NCBI GenBank assembly: GCA_017461625.1
Contig: JAFTXJ010000009.1
Span: 62,001 to 126,000 of the forward strand
Reading direction: 5' to 3'
Length of the DNA: 64,000 nt
DNA from: Clostridia bacterium
Lineage (GTDB): Bacteria; Bacillota; Clostridia; Oscillospirales; Acutalibacteraceae
Shown here: positions 44,174 through 52,634 of the stretch, one piece after another
How positions within the stretch are numbered: the stretch's first letter is position 1
Layout of the letters: each line of letters begins with the position of its first letter
Program-made: the position numbers and the translations under genes
Notes under the pieces: generated by a model
The model's input: the letters and a program-made list of their open reading frames with translations, nothing else
Databases searched by the model: none
What the model was told of the DNA's origin: nothing

Positions 44174-45808
44174 ATGAAAACAATTAACAGAGTTTTATGC
44201 TTTTTAGTTTCATTTGCAATCGTTTTCGGTTGCATGGGAACATTATCCTTCGCACAGAATTTTAAAAGATATTATTATATCGACTCCATCGACGGTGATG
44301 ATACAAACAGCGGAACTGACATCAACAACCCTGTTAAAACTATAAGCGGTCTTAAGGATCTTGTAATTGAAGCAGGTACTCATTTCCTTTTTAAGAACGG
44401 CGGTGAATATGACTGTGAAGTTACCCTCACCTGCAACGGTACAAAAGAAAACCCAATTGTAATTTCATCTTACGGTGACGGTGAAAAAGCAATTCTTAAA
44501 ACGAACGAAAAAAACGAAGTTCTTCGCCTTTTCGACTGCTCATATGTTACAGTTTCAAACATTCATATTGATGCTCCGAATGGTGGCGGAATCTGGATTG
44601 ACACCCTCAACCGGACATCCGAGGGCATTGTTATTGATAATGTGTTTTTTACCAATATGCAGAATTACAGAGTTAACAGCCGCGACGATTTTTCAAACGG
44701 TGCTGCAACCGCAAGAGCTGCAATTATGGTTAAAGGTCTCCCCGCCCGTTCAAGATATGCAGTAAACGACCTGACAATTTCTGACTGTGAAGTTTATAAC
44801 TGTGCTAACGGATTTATGATTTGGGGTTCGTGGAACGATAATCAGGATTGGGCATGCAAAAACGAAGAAGACATTGACCCCGTTTATAATGAAGGTCTTT
44901 TAATTGAAGGCTGCTATTTCCACGAAATGGATGCTGAGGCTGTTATTGTAGGAATGTGTGACGGAGCTTTGGTTACTGATTGCCGTGCCATTAACTGCTG
45001 TCAGGGTCCCGGAACAGACGAAAACGGCAATATTCTTTATTTCACTGCAGCAATGTGGTTCTGGGGAAGTGAAAACAGCACCATTCAATATTGCGAGATT
45101 GCCGGTCAGAAAAACGTAGGCGACGGTATGGCAGTTGACTTTGACTCCCATTCTAACAACTGCACTTATCAATATATTTATTCTCACGATAATATGCGTT
45201 TTGTCTGCAACTGCCCCAATTACAGCGGTCAGTTCAATAACACGGTTCGTTATTGCCTTTCTGTGAACGATAACGGCGGAAGAAGCCGTATTTCAGCAAA
45301 TCCGGGTGAACACGGCTTTAAATTTTACAACAACACAATTGTAAACTGTTCTGATTTTTATATGATTGATATGTATAATTCTGTAATTGCCAACAACATT
45401 ATTATCCCTGACGAAGGTTATGTTGTATGCTACGATATGGCAGACTATTTCAGAGACGGCAACATTTTTGCAAGCAACTGCTATTACGGAACAAACAAAC
45501 CTCTTTGTGACACAATAAAATCCATAAACAGACTCCCCGGATTTGTTAGTGATGATTTAACTGACCCGGAAAGCTTTAAGCTTTCTGCCGACTCACCATT
45601 GATAGGCAGAGGTGTTGAGGTTGAAGGCAACAATCTTTCAACAGACTTTTTCGGCAACGAAATCACAAGTAATAACATCGGCTGCTTTGGTGGTGACGGT
45701 GAAGATGTGAAATATGAAAGAGAAAATATTTTTGAAAGAATTATAAGCTTCTTCCAAAGCCTTATGGAAAGAATTGAGCACGAAATCAAAGGCATTAAAG
45801 AATATTAA
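44174..45808 (+). CDS. Secreted right-handed beta-helix protein
   Basis: A 544-residue protein with a signal peptide (about 1-27, 'VLCFLVSFAIVFGCMGTLSF'). The mature part starts 'YIDSIDGDDTNSGTDINNPV', typical of pectate-lyase-superfamily and alginate-lyase-like proteins. Repeated rungs follow ('CSYVTVSNIHIDAPN', 'ENSTIQYCEIAG', 'YNSVIANNIIIPDEG'). The C terminus is a charged amphipathic helix ending 'IKGIKEY' without a sortase motif. It may bind or cleave an extracellular glycan; neither catalytic residues nor substrate can be assigned. A convergent GH29 fucosidase gene shares its terminator. Confidence 0.85.
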   Translation: MKTINRVLCFLVSFAIVFGCMGTLSFAQNFKRYYYIDSIDGDDTNSGTDINNPVKTISGLKDLVIEAGTHFLFKNGGEYDCEVTLTCNGTKENPIVISSYGDGEKAILKTNEKNEVLRLFDCSYVTVSNIHIDAPNGGGIWIDTLNRTSEGIVIDNVFFTNMQNYRVNSRDDFSNGAATARAAIMVKGLPARSRYAVNDLTISDCEVYNCANGFMIWGSWNDNQDWACKNEEDIDPVYNEGLLIEGCYFHEMDAEAVIVGMCDGALVTDCRAINCCQGPGTDENGNILYFTAAMWFWGSENSTIQYCEIAGQKNVGDGMAVDFDSHSNNCTYQYIYSHDNMRFVCNCPNYSGQFNNTVRYCLSVNDNGGRSRISANPGEHGFKFYNNTIVNCSDFYMIDMYNSVIANNIIIPDEGYVVCYDMADYFRDGNIFASNCYYGTNKPLCDTIKSINRLPGFVSDDLTDPESFKLSADSPLIGRGVEVEGNNLSTDFFGNEITSNNIGCFGGDGEDVKYERENIFERIISFFQSLMERIEHEIKGIKEY

Positions 45809-45814
45809 CAAAAA

Positions 45815-45845
45815 GCCCTCTGCTAAAAACAGAGGGCAAATTTTA
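45815..45845. terminator. Bidirectional terminator between the beta-helix and fucosidase genes
   Basis: GCCCTCTG (45815-45822) pairs with CAGAGGGC (45830-45837) around a 7-nt loop. A-rich on the left and T-rich on the right, it works for both convergent genes. Confidence 0.9.
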
Positions 45846-46853
45846 TTTCATAAGTAATGCTGATTTTTGTAATGCTTCAACCGAAAAAGACGGAATCCTT
45901 CCAAGACCATCAGGACCGATGTTAAGAAGATAATTGACGCCAAGGGAGTTAAGACGCTTTCTTCTTTCTGCAATCTCCTCGGGAGTAATCCAGTTCTGGT
46001 CGTAATATTTATATCCCCAAGAAGAGTTCAGCGTACCTGCAGTTTCATAAAGGCCATAAGGTGAATATTTAAAGCCGTCAAGGCTGTTAGGGTCAGAATT
46101 TTCTGTTGGTTTGAATTCTGTAGGATATTCATTATCCCCCAATGAAACATAGTCATAAGCACCATTGCCGATTCTTGAATTTATAAGGCAATCAGGCTGA
46201 TACTCTTTTACAAGAGCATTCAATTCAAGGCTCTGCTCTTTTGTAATTGTATGAGGAACATCAAACCAGATTAAACACAAATCACCGTAATTTGTGAGAA
46301 TTTCCTTAACCTGAGGCTTGATTTTTTCTTGGAAACAAATAGAAAAATCCTTTTTACTTCTGTCAGGAAAATCCCAGTTATTATCCCACGAAGTGCCTGA
46401 ACACCCTGCAAAATTGGTATATCCTCCACCGTGAGGATGATGCCAGTCAAGCTCCTGTGAATAATAAAGACCAAACTTAAGCCCGTATTTGTAACACGCC
46501 TCACCAAGCTCAGCAACAACATCCCTGCCAAAAGGAGTTGCATCAACAATATTAAATTTATCGGCACGTGACTTAAACATCGCAAAGCCGTCGTGATGCT
46601 TTGAAGTGAAAACAAAATATTTCATTCCGCAGTCACGGGCAAGACGTATCCATTCATCTGCATTAAAATAAATCGGATTAAAGATATCAGCAAGCTTACC
46701 ATATTCTGCGTTTGGAACAGGCATATTGCTTTGAATCCATTCGGCATAATCGAGCACCCGGCGGCCATGATATTCACCGCCAAGAAGGGAGTATAATCCC
46801 CAATGAGCCATCATACCAAACTCTGCCTGCTTAAACCATTCTCTGTTATTCAT
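45843..46853 (-). CDS. GH29 alpha-L-fucosidase, cytosolic
   Basis: A 336-residue GH29 catalytic barrel without a C-terminal beta-sandwich and without a signal peptide. 'EFGMMAHWGLYSLLGGEYH' at the N terminus, 'YFVFTSKHHDGFAMFKS' and 'LCLIWFDVPHT' with the likely catalytic nucleophile Asp are family hallmarks; 'LLNIGPDGLGRI' closes the domain. An intracellular enzyme implies action on imported fuco-oligosaccharides. It lies downstream of the HprK-like gene but behind a terminator, and no clear promoter of its own was seen. Confidence 0.9.
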   Translation of the reverse strand: MNNREWFKQAEFGMMAHWGLYSLLGGEYHGRRVLDYAEWIQSNMPVPNAEYGKLADIFNPIYFNADEWIRLARDCGMKYFVFTSKHHDGFAMFKSRADKFNIVDATPFGRDVVAELGEACYKYGLKFGLYYSQELDWHHPHGGGYTNFAGCSGTSWDNNWDFPDRSKKDFSICFQEKIKPQVKEILTNYGDLCLIWFDVPHTITKEQSLELNALVKEYQPDCLINSRIGNGAYDYVSLGDNEYPTEFKPTENSDPNSLDGFKYSPYGLYETAGTLNSSWGYKYYDQNWITPEEIAERRKRLNSLGVNYLLNIGPDGLGRIPSFSVEALQKSALLMK

Positions 46854-46876
46854 ATCACACCTCTACTATAAACAAC

Positions 46877-46899
46877 AAAACCCCCTCTCGGGTGGTTTT
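46877..46899 (-). terminator. Terminator after the HprK-like gene
   Basis: A stem of AAAACC-CCC with GGG-T-GGTTTT (46877-46885 with 46890-46899, one bulged T) has a TCTC loop and ends in TTTTG on the minus strand. It separates the peptide-modification operon from the fucosidase gene. Confidence 0.7.
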
Positions 46900-46917
46900 A
46901 TTGCATAAAATATATAA

Positions 46918-47676
46918 TTAATCGAAAACCTTTTTAAAAGTCAGATTAACAGCTTCTTCGTCAGGGCGGCAGGTAAGGTGCCACACGGGAACACTGCTAA
47001 CCAAAGAATCAAATGTTTTTAACGCCTCAACTACACAAGATTCATCCCAATGAGGGAGAAAAACATGAGGTATTAACATATCAGTTGACGACTCTTCAAG
47101 CTTTGTTATTTTATTTTCTTCAGACTGATTTAAAACAATGATTGCTTTAAGCAGAACTTTTTTATTAAGACAATACTCCGACGAACCCTTCCAAGGTAAT
47201 CCGCAAGCGAAAAAATCACCGTCAATATTACGTACAAAAGCTTTGTCTCCGTTTACAATCTCCGCTTTCATAAACTTATTCCATAACTCTGCCTGAGTAG
47301 TTTTACCCACACCAGAACAGCCGATAAAAAGCAAGCCCTGACCGTTATAATCAACAAGCGAAGAATGGAAAAGCAATGCACTATAACAAGAAAACCTTGC
47401 ACATAAAGCAGCTAAAGGCAAAGAAAAATCATTGTAGGTCATAGGTTTACAAAACACTGTAACCCTGCTCCAATCATTATTTGCACAAAGGCACTGACCG
47501 CCATCGGTTTTTAAAAATTTTTCACTTTGTGCATATTGAATTCCGTGACACTCGGGCATTTTTTCTGCAAAACGAATTGACATTATTGCTTCTTCGTTAT
47601 CTGCTGAAACAAATCCGTCAGCAAAATCGGTGTCATCATTTTGCCAGTCTATAAGCAAATCTGCTATTTTAATCAT
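46918..47676 (-). CDS. HPr-kinase-like protein of a peptide-modification cassette
   Basis: A 252-residue protein with the P-loop kinase fold of HPr kinase/phosphorylase but no N-terminal HprK domain. Walker A 'GCSGVGKTT' is at residues 119-127, and the C-terminal 'VWHLTCRPDEEAVNLTF' resembles HprK-related proteins in RiPP clusters. Related kinases in paeninodin-type lasso-peptide clusters phosphorylate the precursor; a similar role on the adjacent peptide is inference. The ATG at 47676 follows the peptide stop by 1 bp and lacks a strong ribosome-binding site, suggesting coupled translation. An in-frame TTG at 47730 would overlap the peptide gene. It is the last gene of the PqqD-rSAM-peptide-kinase operon. 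Confidence 0.8.
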   Translation of the reverse strand: MIKIADLLIDWQNDDTDFADGFVSADNEEAIMSIRFAEKMPECHGIQYAQSEKFLKTDGGQCLCANNDWSRVTVFCKPMTYNDFSLPLAALCARFSCYSALLFHSSLVDYNGQGLLFIGCSGVGKTTQAELWNKFMKAEIVNGDKAFVRNIDGDFFACGLPWKGSSEYCLNKKVLLKAIIVLNQSEENKITKLEESSTDMLIPHVFLPHWDESCVVEALKTFDSLVSSVPVWHLTCRPDEEAVNLTFKKVFD

Positions 47677-47677
47677 T

Positions 47678-47947
47678 TTATTTGCGTTTAAAGCAGTCAA
47701 ACCAAGCTTTATAGTTGCCGGTTTGTTCAACCAACTGTGTTAAATTATCATAATAGTCAATAAATTCTGTTCCTGTTGTTGTAACAGCAATCAAATTGGT
47801 GTAAAGATCACGGCAGTTTTCGAGAATCTCGGTAAAAGTGATAATAGCAGCACCGCCAACCTCTGATGCACCGGCTGAAATTGCGATGTTTTCACTGACA
47901 CTTATGGTGATAAGCTTGCTTTCGGGTGCAATGTAACTCTTTTTCAT
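47678..47947 (-). CDS. Candidate RiPP precursor peptide
   Basis: An 89-residue peptide starting 'MKKSYIAPESKLITISV'. Y5-x-x-P8 matches the YxxP leader motif that PqqD-like recognition domains bind in lasso-peptide systems. A small-residue and Gly-Gly segment at 25-34 ('AGASEVGGAA') could divide leader from core. The core is rich in Thr, Asn, Tyr and acidic residues, contains two Cys (C45, C85) and ends in basic 'FKRK'. It has no homology that I recognise. The strong AGGAGG site lies in the last codons of the radical SAM gene, and the gene sits between that enzyme (2-bp gap) and the kinase (1-bp gap). Modification and function are not known. Confidence 0.7.
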   Translation of the reverse strand: MKKSYIAPESKLITISVSENIAISAGASEVGGAAIITFTEILENCRDLYTNLIAVTTTGTEFIDYYDNLTQLVEQTGNYKAWFDCFKRK

Positions 47948-47949
47948 AA

Positions 47950-49002
47950 TTACATTTCCTCCTTTTTGATATTATATAAATCCTGAAGTCGCTTTGCCAT
48001 AAGGCAAAAGCTGCTGTCAATTTTTTCGGGATGCCCGCTTTCGGCACACAAAATACCGGGGCAACGCTGACAAAATTCTTTCCATTCACAGCTATGACAC
48101 TCAATGGGGCTTTTTACGCTCCGAAGTAATTTATCTAACGAATGAAAATCTTTTAAAAAATCACCGGAATACTGTACATATGGGTCACTTAAAGACGTGC
48201 ACAGCTGAAAATGACCATGCCATGTTATAACAAGGCTTTGCCCCAGGCTCGCACACCAGGCAAAAGGTGTTTCAAGCGGCGGAAACTTGCTTCTTTCTAA
48301 CATATCAAGACTTATTTCGTCAGGGAAATCGGCAAATTCGAACCTTGAAGACTCAACAGTGTTTATAGAACCTCTTGATGACTTATGCACCGAAATTGTA
48401 TGCTGCATCGAGATACCCTTTTCATGGGCAAAAGCATAAATCTTTTGCAAATCACAGGCATTTTCTTTAACTATGGTTGATGTCATTTTAAGAGGAACTC
48501 TCGCCTCTTTCAATAAATCAACTGCTTTTGATAGCTTTGTAAATCCGTCTGAGGAATTACAAACCCTCTTATAAGTTTCATCGCTTGCACCGTAAACAGT
48601 GAGCTTCATCATATGGGGCATACCGTAACGGCGAAAATTAGCCATTGCTTCTTCATCAATCAATGAACCGTTTGAAAGGATATTAATTAAAAAGCCCATC
48701 TTATTAAGCTCTTTATATATCTTCCAAAAATCAGGATGAGATAACGGTTCTCCCCCGGTTAATGTTAAATGGAGTGTTCCTGCTTCTTTAGCTTGGCGAG
48801 CAATTTCTATCCACTGATCAGCAGTGAGCATTTCGCCTTGCTCCTTAGCCAGATTTTTATCAAGGCGAACGTAACACATTACACAGCTGAAATTGCAAAA
48901 AGGAGTCAATTCAAATGTTGTATAAAGCGGAATTCTATTCTGCTTTGCCCAAATAGAGATTTCATTTAAAAAGTCATCGCCGAAATGCTGACAATCTATC
49001 AT
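47950..49002 (-). CDS. Radical SAM/SPASM peptide-modifying enzyme
   Basis: A 350-residue enzyme. The SAM-cluster Cys C36-x3-C40-x2-C43 lies in 'TPFCNFSCVMCYV', with 'LTLTGGEPLSHPDF' as the GGE motif. The C-terminal Cys set (C302, C305, C311, C314, C319, C333; 'CHSCEWKEFCQRCPGILC') plus the upstream 'AWCASLG' and 'HFQLCTSL' Cys fit a SPASM/twitch domain with auxiliary Fe-S clusters. Such enzymes crosslink or epimerise ribosomal peptides or make peptide-derived cofactors. Its start overlaps the PqqD stop by 4 bp and the peptide gene follows after 2 bp, strongly linking the three. The chemistry cannot be predicted from sequence. Confidence 0.88.
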   Translation of the reverse strand: MIDCQHFGDDFLNEISIWAKQNRIPLYTTFELTPFCNFSCVMCYVRLDKNLAKEQGEMLTADQWIEIARQAKEAGTLHLTLTGGEPLSHPDFWKIYKELNKMGFLINILSNGSLIDEEAMANFRRYGMPHMMKLTVYGASDETYKRVCNSSDGFTKLSKAVDLLKEARVPLKMTSTIVKENACDLQKIYAFAHEKGISMQHTISVHKSSRGSINTVESSRFEFADFPDEISLDMLERSKFPPLETPFAWCASLGQSLVITWHGHFQLCTSLSDPYVQYSGDFLKDFHSLDKLLRSVKSPIECHSCEWKEFCQRCPGILCAESGHPEKIDSSFCLMAKRLQDLYNIKKEEM

Positions 49003-49265
49003 TGTAGTGCACCTTGCTCTTTTAATCCATCAAGGAAACTTTCAACATCTGAGACTGCCACAGAATGTTCAACATCATAATTGTCAGTTAGGATGCCTGC
49101 AAGGGTTTCAATATCTGCCCCTTGTTCAAGAGCTGCCCACAAAAGAGCACCACTTTCGCTTAAAGCAATCATACCGTGAATTTCAGAGGTTCGGCTACCT
49201 ACCGGCACAGCCATAAATCGGTTGCCGATTTTTCTGACAATAAAACCGTCTTTCACTTTAAACAT
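48999..49265 (-). CDS. PqqD-family peptide-recognition protein (RRE)
   Basis: An 88-residue PqqD-like winged-helix protein, 'MFKVKDGFIVRKIGNRFMAV' then 'ALSESGALLWAALEQGADI' and 'VSDVESFLDGLKEQGALQ'. PqqD-type RiPP recognition elements present leader peptides to radical SAM enzymes. The ATG at 49265 has an AAGGAGG site 7 nt away; earlier in-frame codons precede that site. It is the first gene of the operon, with its own promoter, and its stop overlaps the radical SAM start (ATGA). Confidence 0.9.
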   Translation of the reverse strand: MFKVKDGFIVRKIGNRFMAVPVGSRTSEIHGMIALSESGALLWAALEQGADIETLAGILTDNYDVEHSVAVSDVESFLDGLKEQGALQ

Positions 49266-49311
49266 TGCAGCACCTCCTTCAGCAATAGACAAAAGCCCTA
49301 TTATTTTTTAA

Positions 49312-49340
49312 ATTATAACACAACCGCAATAGCAAATCAA
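49312..49340 (-). promoter_or_regulatory. Promoter of the PqqD-radical SAM-peptide-kinase operon
   Basis: On the minus strand TTGATT (49335-49340), a 17-nt spacer and TATAAT (49312-49317), followed by a leader of about 40 nt. It lies after the terminator of the ABC transporter gene, so this operon is a separate transcription unit. Confidence 0.8.
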
Positions 49341-49372
49341 TAACATATTCACCATTTTTTCAAATTCAAATA

Positions 49373-49409
49373 AAAATGCAGATATGCCAAAAAGCAATGA
49401 CACATCTGC
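49373..49409 (-). terminator. Terminator after the ABC exporter gene
   Basis: On the minus strand GCAGAT (49404-49409) and ATCTGC (49378-49383) pair, with inner TGTC/GGCA pairing, and are followed by ATTTTTATTT. The stem is imperfect but fits the end of the operon. Confidence 0.7.
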
Positions 49410-49414
49410 TTAAT

Positions 49415-51136
49415 TTATTTTTCAATTTGGGTTAAATTGCCTTCTTCATTAATTCTGTAAACGCGTTTGCAATACTGTAACATACTCGGTCTGTGAGTTG
49501 TAATGACGCAGGTGCGATTCGGATATGTTTTCATAATATTGGCAAGAACAGTTGCTTCAGTCTGTGCATCAAGGGCACTTGTAGCTTCATCCATAACAAG
49601 CACAGGTGCATTCCTGAGCAATGCTCTTGCAATGGAAATCCTCTGAATCTGACCTTCTGAGAAATTCACGCCCCTCTCACCTATTTCAGTATGGATTCCA
49701 TCGCTGAGCTTTTTAATAAAGCTCCACGCATCAGCGGTTTCGAGGGCCGCTATCAGTTCATCATCAGTGGCATCGGGTTTTACTATTCTCAGATTATCAG
49801 CAATACAGCCTGAGAAAACTGCATTATCCTGAGGAACATATGAACAGAATCTTCGAGTGCTGTCTGAAATAGTTAATTTTTCACCATTTTGTGTGATCAT
49901 TGACATTTCGCCAGAAGCAGGACTAACAAGCCCTAAAATCAAACGAAGAATTGTTGTTTTACCCTCACCCGAAGGACCAACAAGAGCAATCGTTTCACCG
50001 GGGTCTGCATAAAATGAAATGTTTTTAACAACAGGAGCTGTTCCGTTTTTATATGTATACGTAAGATTGTCACACCTCAGGTGCAAGCCGTCTTTTTCTG
50101 CAGTTTCTCTGATAGATTCGGCCTTTTTACCATCAATATCTTTTTCTGTAGGCAAGTCATTCAATTCCATAACTCTGCCTGCAGCAGTTGCGATTGAAAT
50201 GGCATTTGGAATCAACTTGACCAACGCAGAAAAAGAAGATGATAACTGACCCGAAAGCTGCAAAAACAGTGTCATGGTACCGTAAGTTATTGCTCCTTGC
50301 CACAGTTGCCATACACCCCAACCATAACACAGATACGTTACCATAAGACCGATTACCGACATACACAAAGACATTACAATTGAAAACTTTCCATGATCTA
50401 ATCTTAATTTTCTGTATAAATCAAGGTTGTTTTTTAGCTGGGTCACATAATATTTTGTCATACCGAAAGCTTTGATCGTCTGGATATTCTGAATCGACTC
50501 AGAATAAAATGACAAAATTTTTCCGTTCATCTCACGTGCCTGCTCATTGTATTTTCGCATCATTTTAGCTGAAAATTTTGAAGTGAGCAAAAGAAACGGA
50601 GAGCTTAGAAAAGCAAACACCGCCATTATCGGATCGTAATATAAAACCACAGCAAGGCAACCGATAAACTGAGCAGACTTTGTGAAAACACCCGGAATAT
50701 AAGAAACAACACTTCCAGCCAAGGCAGCAACATCGCCTTCAATCCTGTTAAGCAATTCGCCCGAGTGATACTTGCTTATGTCTTCCCAATGAGAAAAAAC
50801 AATATGCTCATAAATATCTTCACGAATTTCATTGCTTATTTTTGTTCCGACAACTGAAGCGATTCTGGAAATAGCCGACCCGGTGACAACCTGCAAAATG
50901 GCAAGTGAGATAGCAAATACTGCACTTGTAACAATCGTATCATTATTATGCGACACAACAGCATCAATCAGATATTTGGAAGCTACACCTGAACCTAGCC
51001 CCATGCAGATGCTTACCACACCTAAGACAACATAAATAATCATTTGAAGACGGTAGCGAGAAACATAATGTAAAAGCCATCTCCACTCTTTACTTAAAGA
51101 GTGAAGAAGTTTAGCATATTCGCCGGGCTTTTTCAT
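49415..51136 (-). CDS. ABC exporter with fused membrane and ATPase domains
   Basis: A 573-residue half-transporter of the ABC-B/MsbA-like type. Six membrane helices (about 30-320) precede the ATPase with Walker A 'LVGPSGEGKTTIL', Q-loop 'CSYVPQDNAVFSG', signature 'VNFSEGQIQRISIARALL' (a FSEGQ variant of LSGGQ) and Walker B 'VLVMDEATSALD'. There is no N-terminal C39 peptidase domain. It is last in an operon with two BY-kinases and next to the peptide-modification operon, so it could export either a polysaccharide precursor or the modified peptide. The substrate is unresolved. Confidence 0.9.
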   Translation of the reverse strand: MKKPGEYAKLLHSLSKEWRWLLHYVSRYRLQMIIYVVLGVVSICMGLGSGVASKYLIDAVVSHNNDTIVTSAVFAISLAILQVVTGSAISRIASVVGTKISNEIREDIYEHIVFSHWEDISKYHSGELLNRIEGDVAALAGSVVSYIPGVFTKSAQFIGCLAVVLYYDPIMAVFAFLSSPFLLLTSKFSAKMMRKYNEQAREMNGKILSFYSESIQNIQTIKAFGMTKYYVTQLKNNLDLYRKLRLDHGKFSIVMSLCMSVIGLMVTYLCYGWGVWQLWQGAITYGTMTLFLQLSGQLSSSFSALVKLIPNAISIATAAGRVMELNDLPTEKDIDGKKAESIRETAEKDGLHLRCDNLTYTYKNGTAPVVKNISFYADPGETIALVGPSGEGKTTILRLILGLVSPASGEMSMITQNGEKLTISDSTRRFCSYVPQDNAVFSGCIADNLRIVKPDATDDELIAALETADAWSFIKKLSDGIHTEIGERGVNFSEGQIQRISIARALLRNAPVLVMDEATSALDAQTEATVLANIMKTYPNRTCVITTHRPSMLQYCKRVYRINEEGNLTQIEK

Positions 51137-51172
51137 AATATCATCTCACTTTTGTCTGTTTTAATTATTGTT

Positions 51173-52630
51173 TCAGGATTTTTTACTTCCGTATCCGTAT
51201 TTTTTAGAATATCCGTAGTTATAAGAATATCCACCGCGGTAGTATTTGTAATAACTGCCGTAACCTCCGATACCGCCGGTTGCACAGTTAAGAACACAAC
51301 CAAGTAAATTTGCATCTGTTTCAAGCAAGGAGCTGATACCCGAACGTATGTTAGATTGAATAACGGCATCCTGCCTTACAACATATATAATTGTATCAAC
51401 GGCACCTGCAATAATTGTTGCATCCGAAATCATTCCGCAAGGCGGTGTATCAACAAGCACCATATCATATTCATACTTCAGAGTCATCAAAAGTTCTTTA
51501 AGCTTAACTGTTCGGACAATTTTTTGAACAGAATCAACATTTGGCTTGAAGCTGAGCAAATCAAAATCAAGCTTTTCAATATGTTCAACAGTAAAGTATT
51601 CATTATCAACCAATAAAAGTCTTTCAAATTTTCCTTCAGAAATCATTTTATGAATACCTGAATTTCTCAAATCCGCATCAACCACAAGCATTCGCTTTTC
51701 TTCACGCGATAAAGATATCGCAAGGTTAACCGTTAACACAGTCTTGCCTTCACCAGGAGCAGTACTTGTAATCATTACAGTCTTTTCCCCATCTTCCAAA
51801 GATACCTGTACAGCACTGCACAAAAGGCGAAAAGACTCATAAAATTCATTTCCGATGAGCGGGTTAGTTACTACAAGGCTTTTGCTGATTTCTCTACGAT
51901 ACTTTTTAAACACAACCTGAGGCAAAACTCCGATGCAGTGCTGATTAAGAATATTCTGAACATCATCCTTTGTCCTGATTGTTTTCCTAAACATTGCATA
52001 AATCAGTATCCAACCAAACCCCAAAACAAAGCCGATAAGCACCCCATAAAAAACAGATTTCATCCATTCACTGGAATTTGAAGGGCTCGTAGGAACAACG
52101 GGGTCATTAATCATAACAAGCTTCGTTCGTCCGATTATGTACTCAGCAACAGAAGAATAGTTTTCAATAACAGAAAGCAACGTATCGTAAGTAAGCTGGG
52201 GATCAGAACCTTTTGCAGTAAGGGTAATCATATTTGTTCCCTCAACACAAGCTGCTGTAACAGAAGCAGGCATACTATCCACTCCCAAATCTTCGCATAC
52301 TTGTTTACGAAGAATTGCATTGCTGATAATATGGGGGAATACCATTTCAAGTTGGTCGGCTGTTTCTCTGTCATAATAGAAAGAGTATGCCGACACACCG
52401 TTATCACCTGAAAGCACCTTGTTTTCAGTGTGAACAGTAAATGTTGCAGCGGCTGTATATTCAGGAGTAAAGCGAATATAGCTTCTGTAAAACTGCACGC
52501 CACCCAACAGAACAGCTAAAGCTAAAGCTACCCATCCAAACTTCTTTACACCACGCCAAACATCACTGAACAAAACACCTATTTCAATCGATGAAATTGT
52601 ATTGTCCTTTGGAGAAGCGTTATTGTTCAT
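51173..52630 (-). CDS. BY-kinase/Wzz-type protein with Tyr-rich tail (second copy)
   Basis: A 485-residue protein with an N-terminal Wzz-like region (helices near 33-52 and 196-217) and a cytosolic BY-kinase. Motifs are Walker A 'TSTAPGEGKTVLTVNLA', Walker A' 'LVVDADLRNSGIHK' (the usual Pro is replaced) and 'LVDTPPCGMISDA'. The C-terminal ~37 residues hold about 11 Tyr with Gly and Lys ('GGYGSYYKYYRGGYSYNYGY'). It follows another BY-kinase by 4 bp. No glycosyltransferase gene is nearby, unlike a standard capsule locus, so its role here is open. Confidence 0.88.
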   Translation of the reverse strand: MNNNASPKDNTISSIEIGVLFSDVWRGVKKFGWVALALAVLLGGVQFYRSYIRFTPEYTAAATFTVHTENKVLSGDNGVSAYSFYYDRETADQLEMVFPHIISNAILRKQVCEDLGVDSMPASVTAACVEGTNMITLTAKGSDPQLTYDTLLSVIENYSSVAEYIIGRTKLVMINDPVVPTSPSNSSEWMKSVFYGVLIGFVLGFGWILIYAMFRKTIRTKDDVQNILNQHCIGVLPQVVFKKYRREISKSLVVTNPLIGNEFYESFRLLCSAVQVSLEDGEKTVMITSTAPGEGKTVLTVNLAISLSREEKRMLVVDADLRNSGIHKMISEGKFERLLLVDNEYFTVEHIEKLDFDLLSFKPNVDSVQKIVRTVKLKELLMTLKYEYDMVLVDTPPCGMISDATIIAGAVDTIIYVVRQDAVIQSNIRSGISSLLETDANLLGCVLNCATGGIGGYGSYYKYYRGGYSYNYGYSKKYGYGSKKS

Positions 52631-52634
52631 AATA

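Noticed and set aside
46918-49265. A classical lasso-peptide cluster
   Set aside because: PqqD, a YxxP leader motif and an HprK-like kinase are present, but the asparagine-synthetase-like cyclase and the transglutaminase-like protease are absent, and a radical SAM enzyme is there instead.
49415-51136. ABC exporter as a C39 peptidase-containing bacteriocin transporter that would cut the Gly-Gly leader
   Set aside because: The protein starts directly with the membrane domain (573 residues) and no N-terminal Cys-protease domain is present, so leader removal must be done by another protein if it happens.
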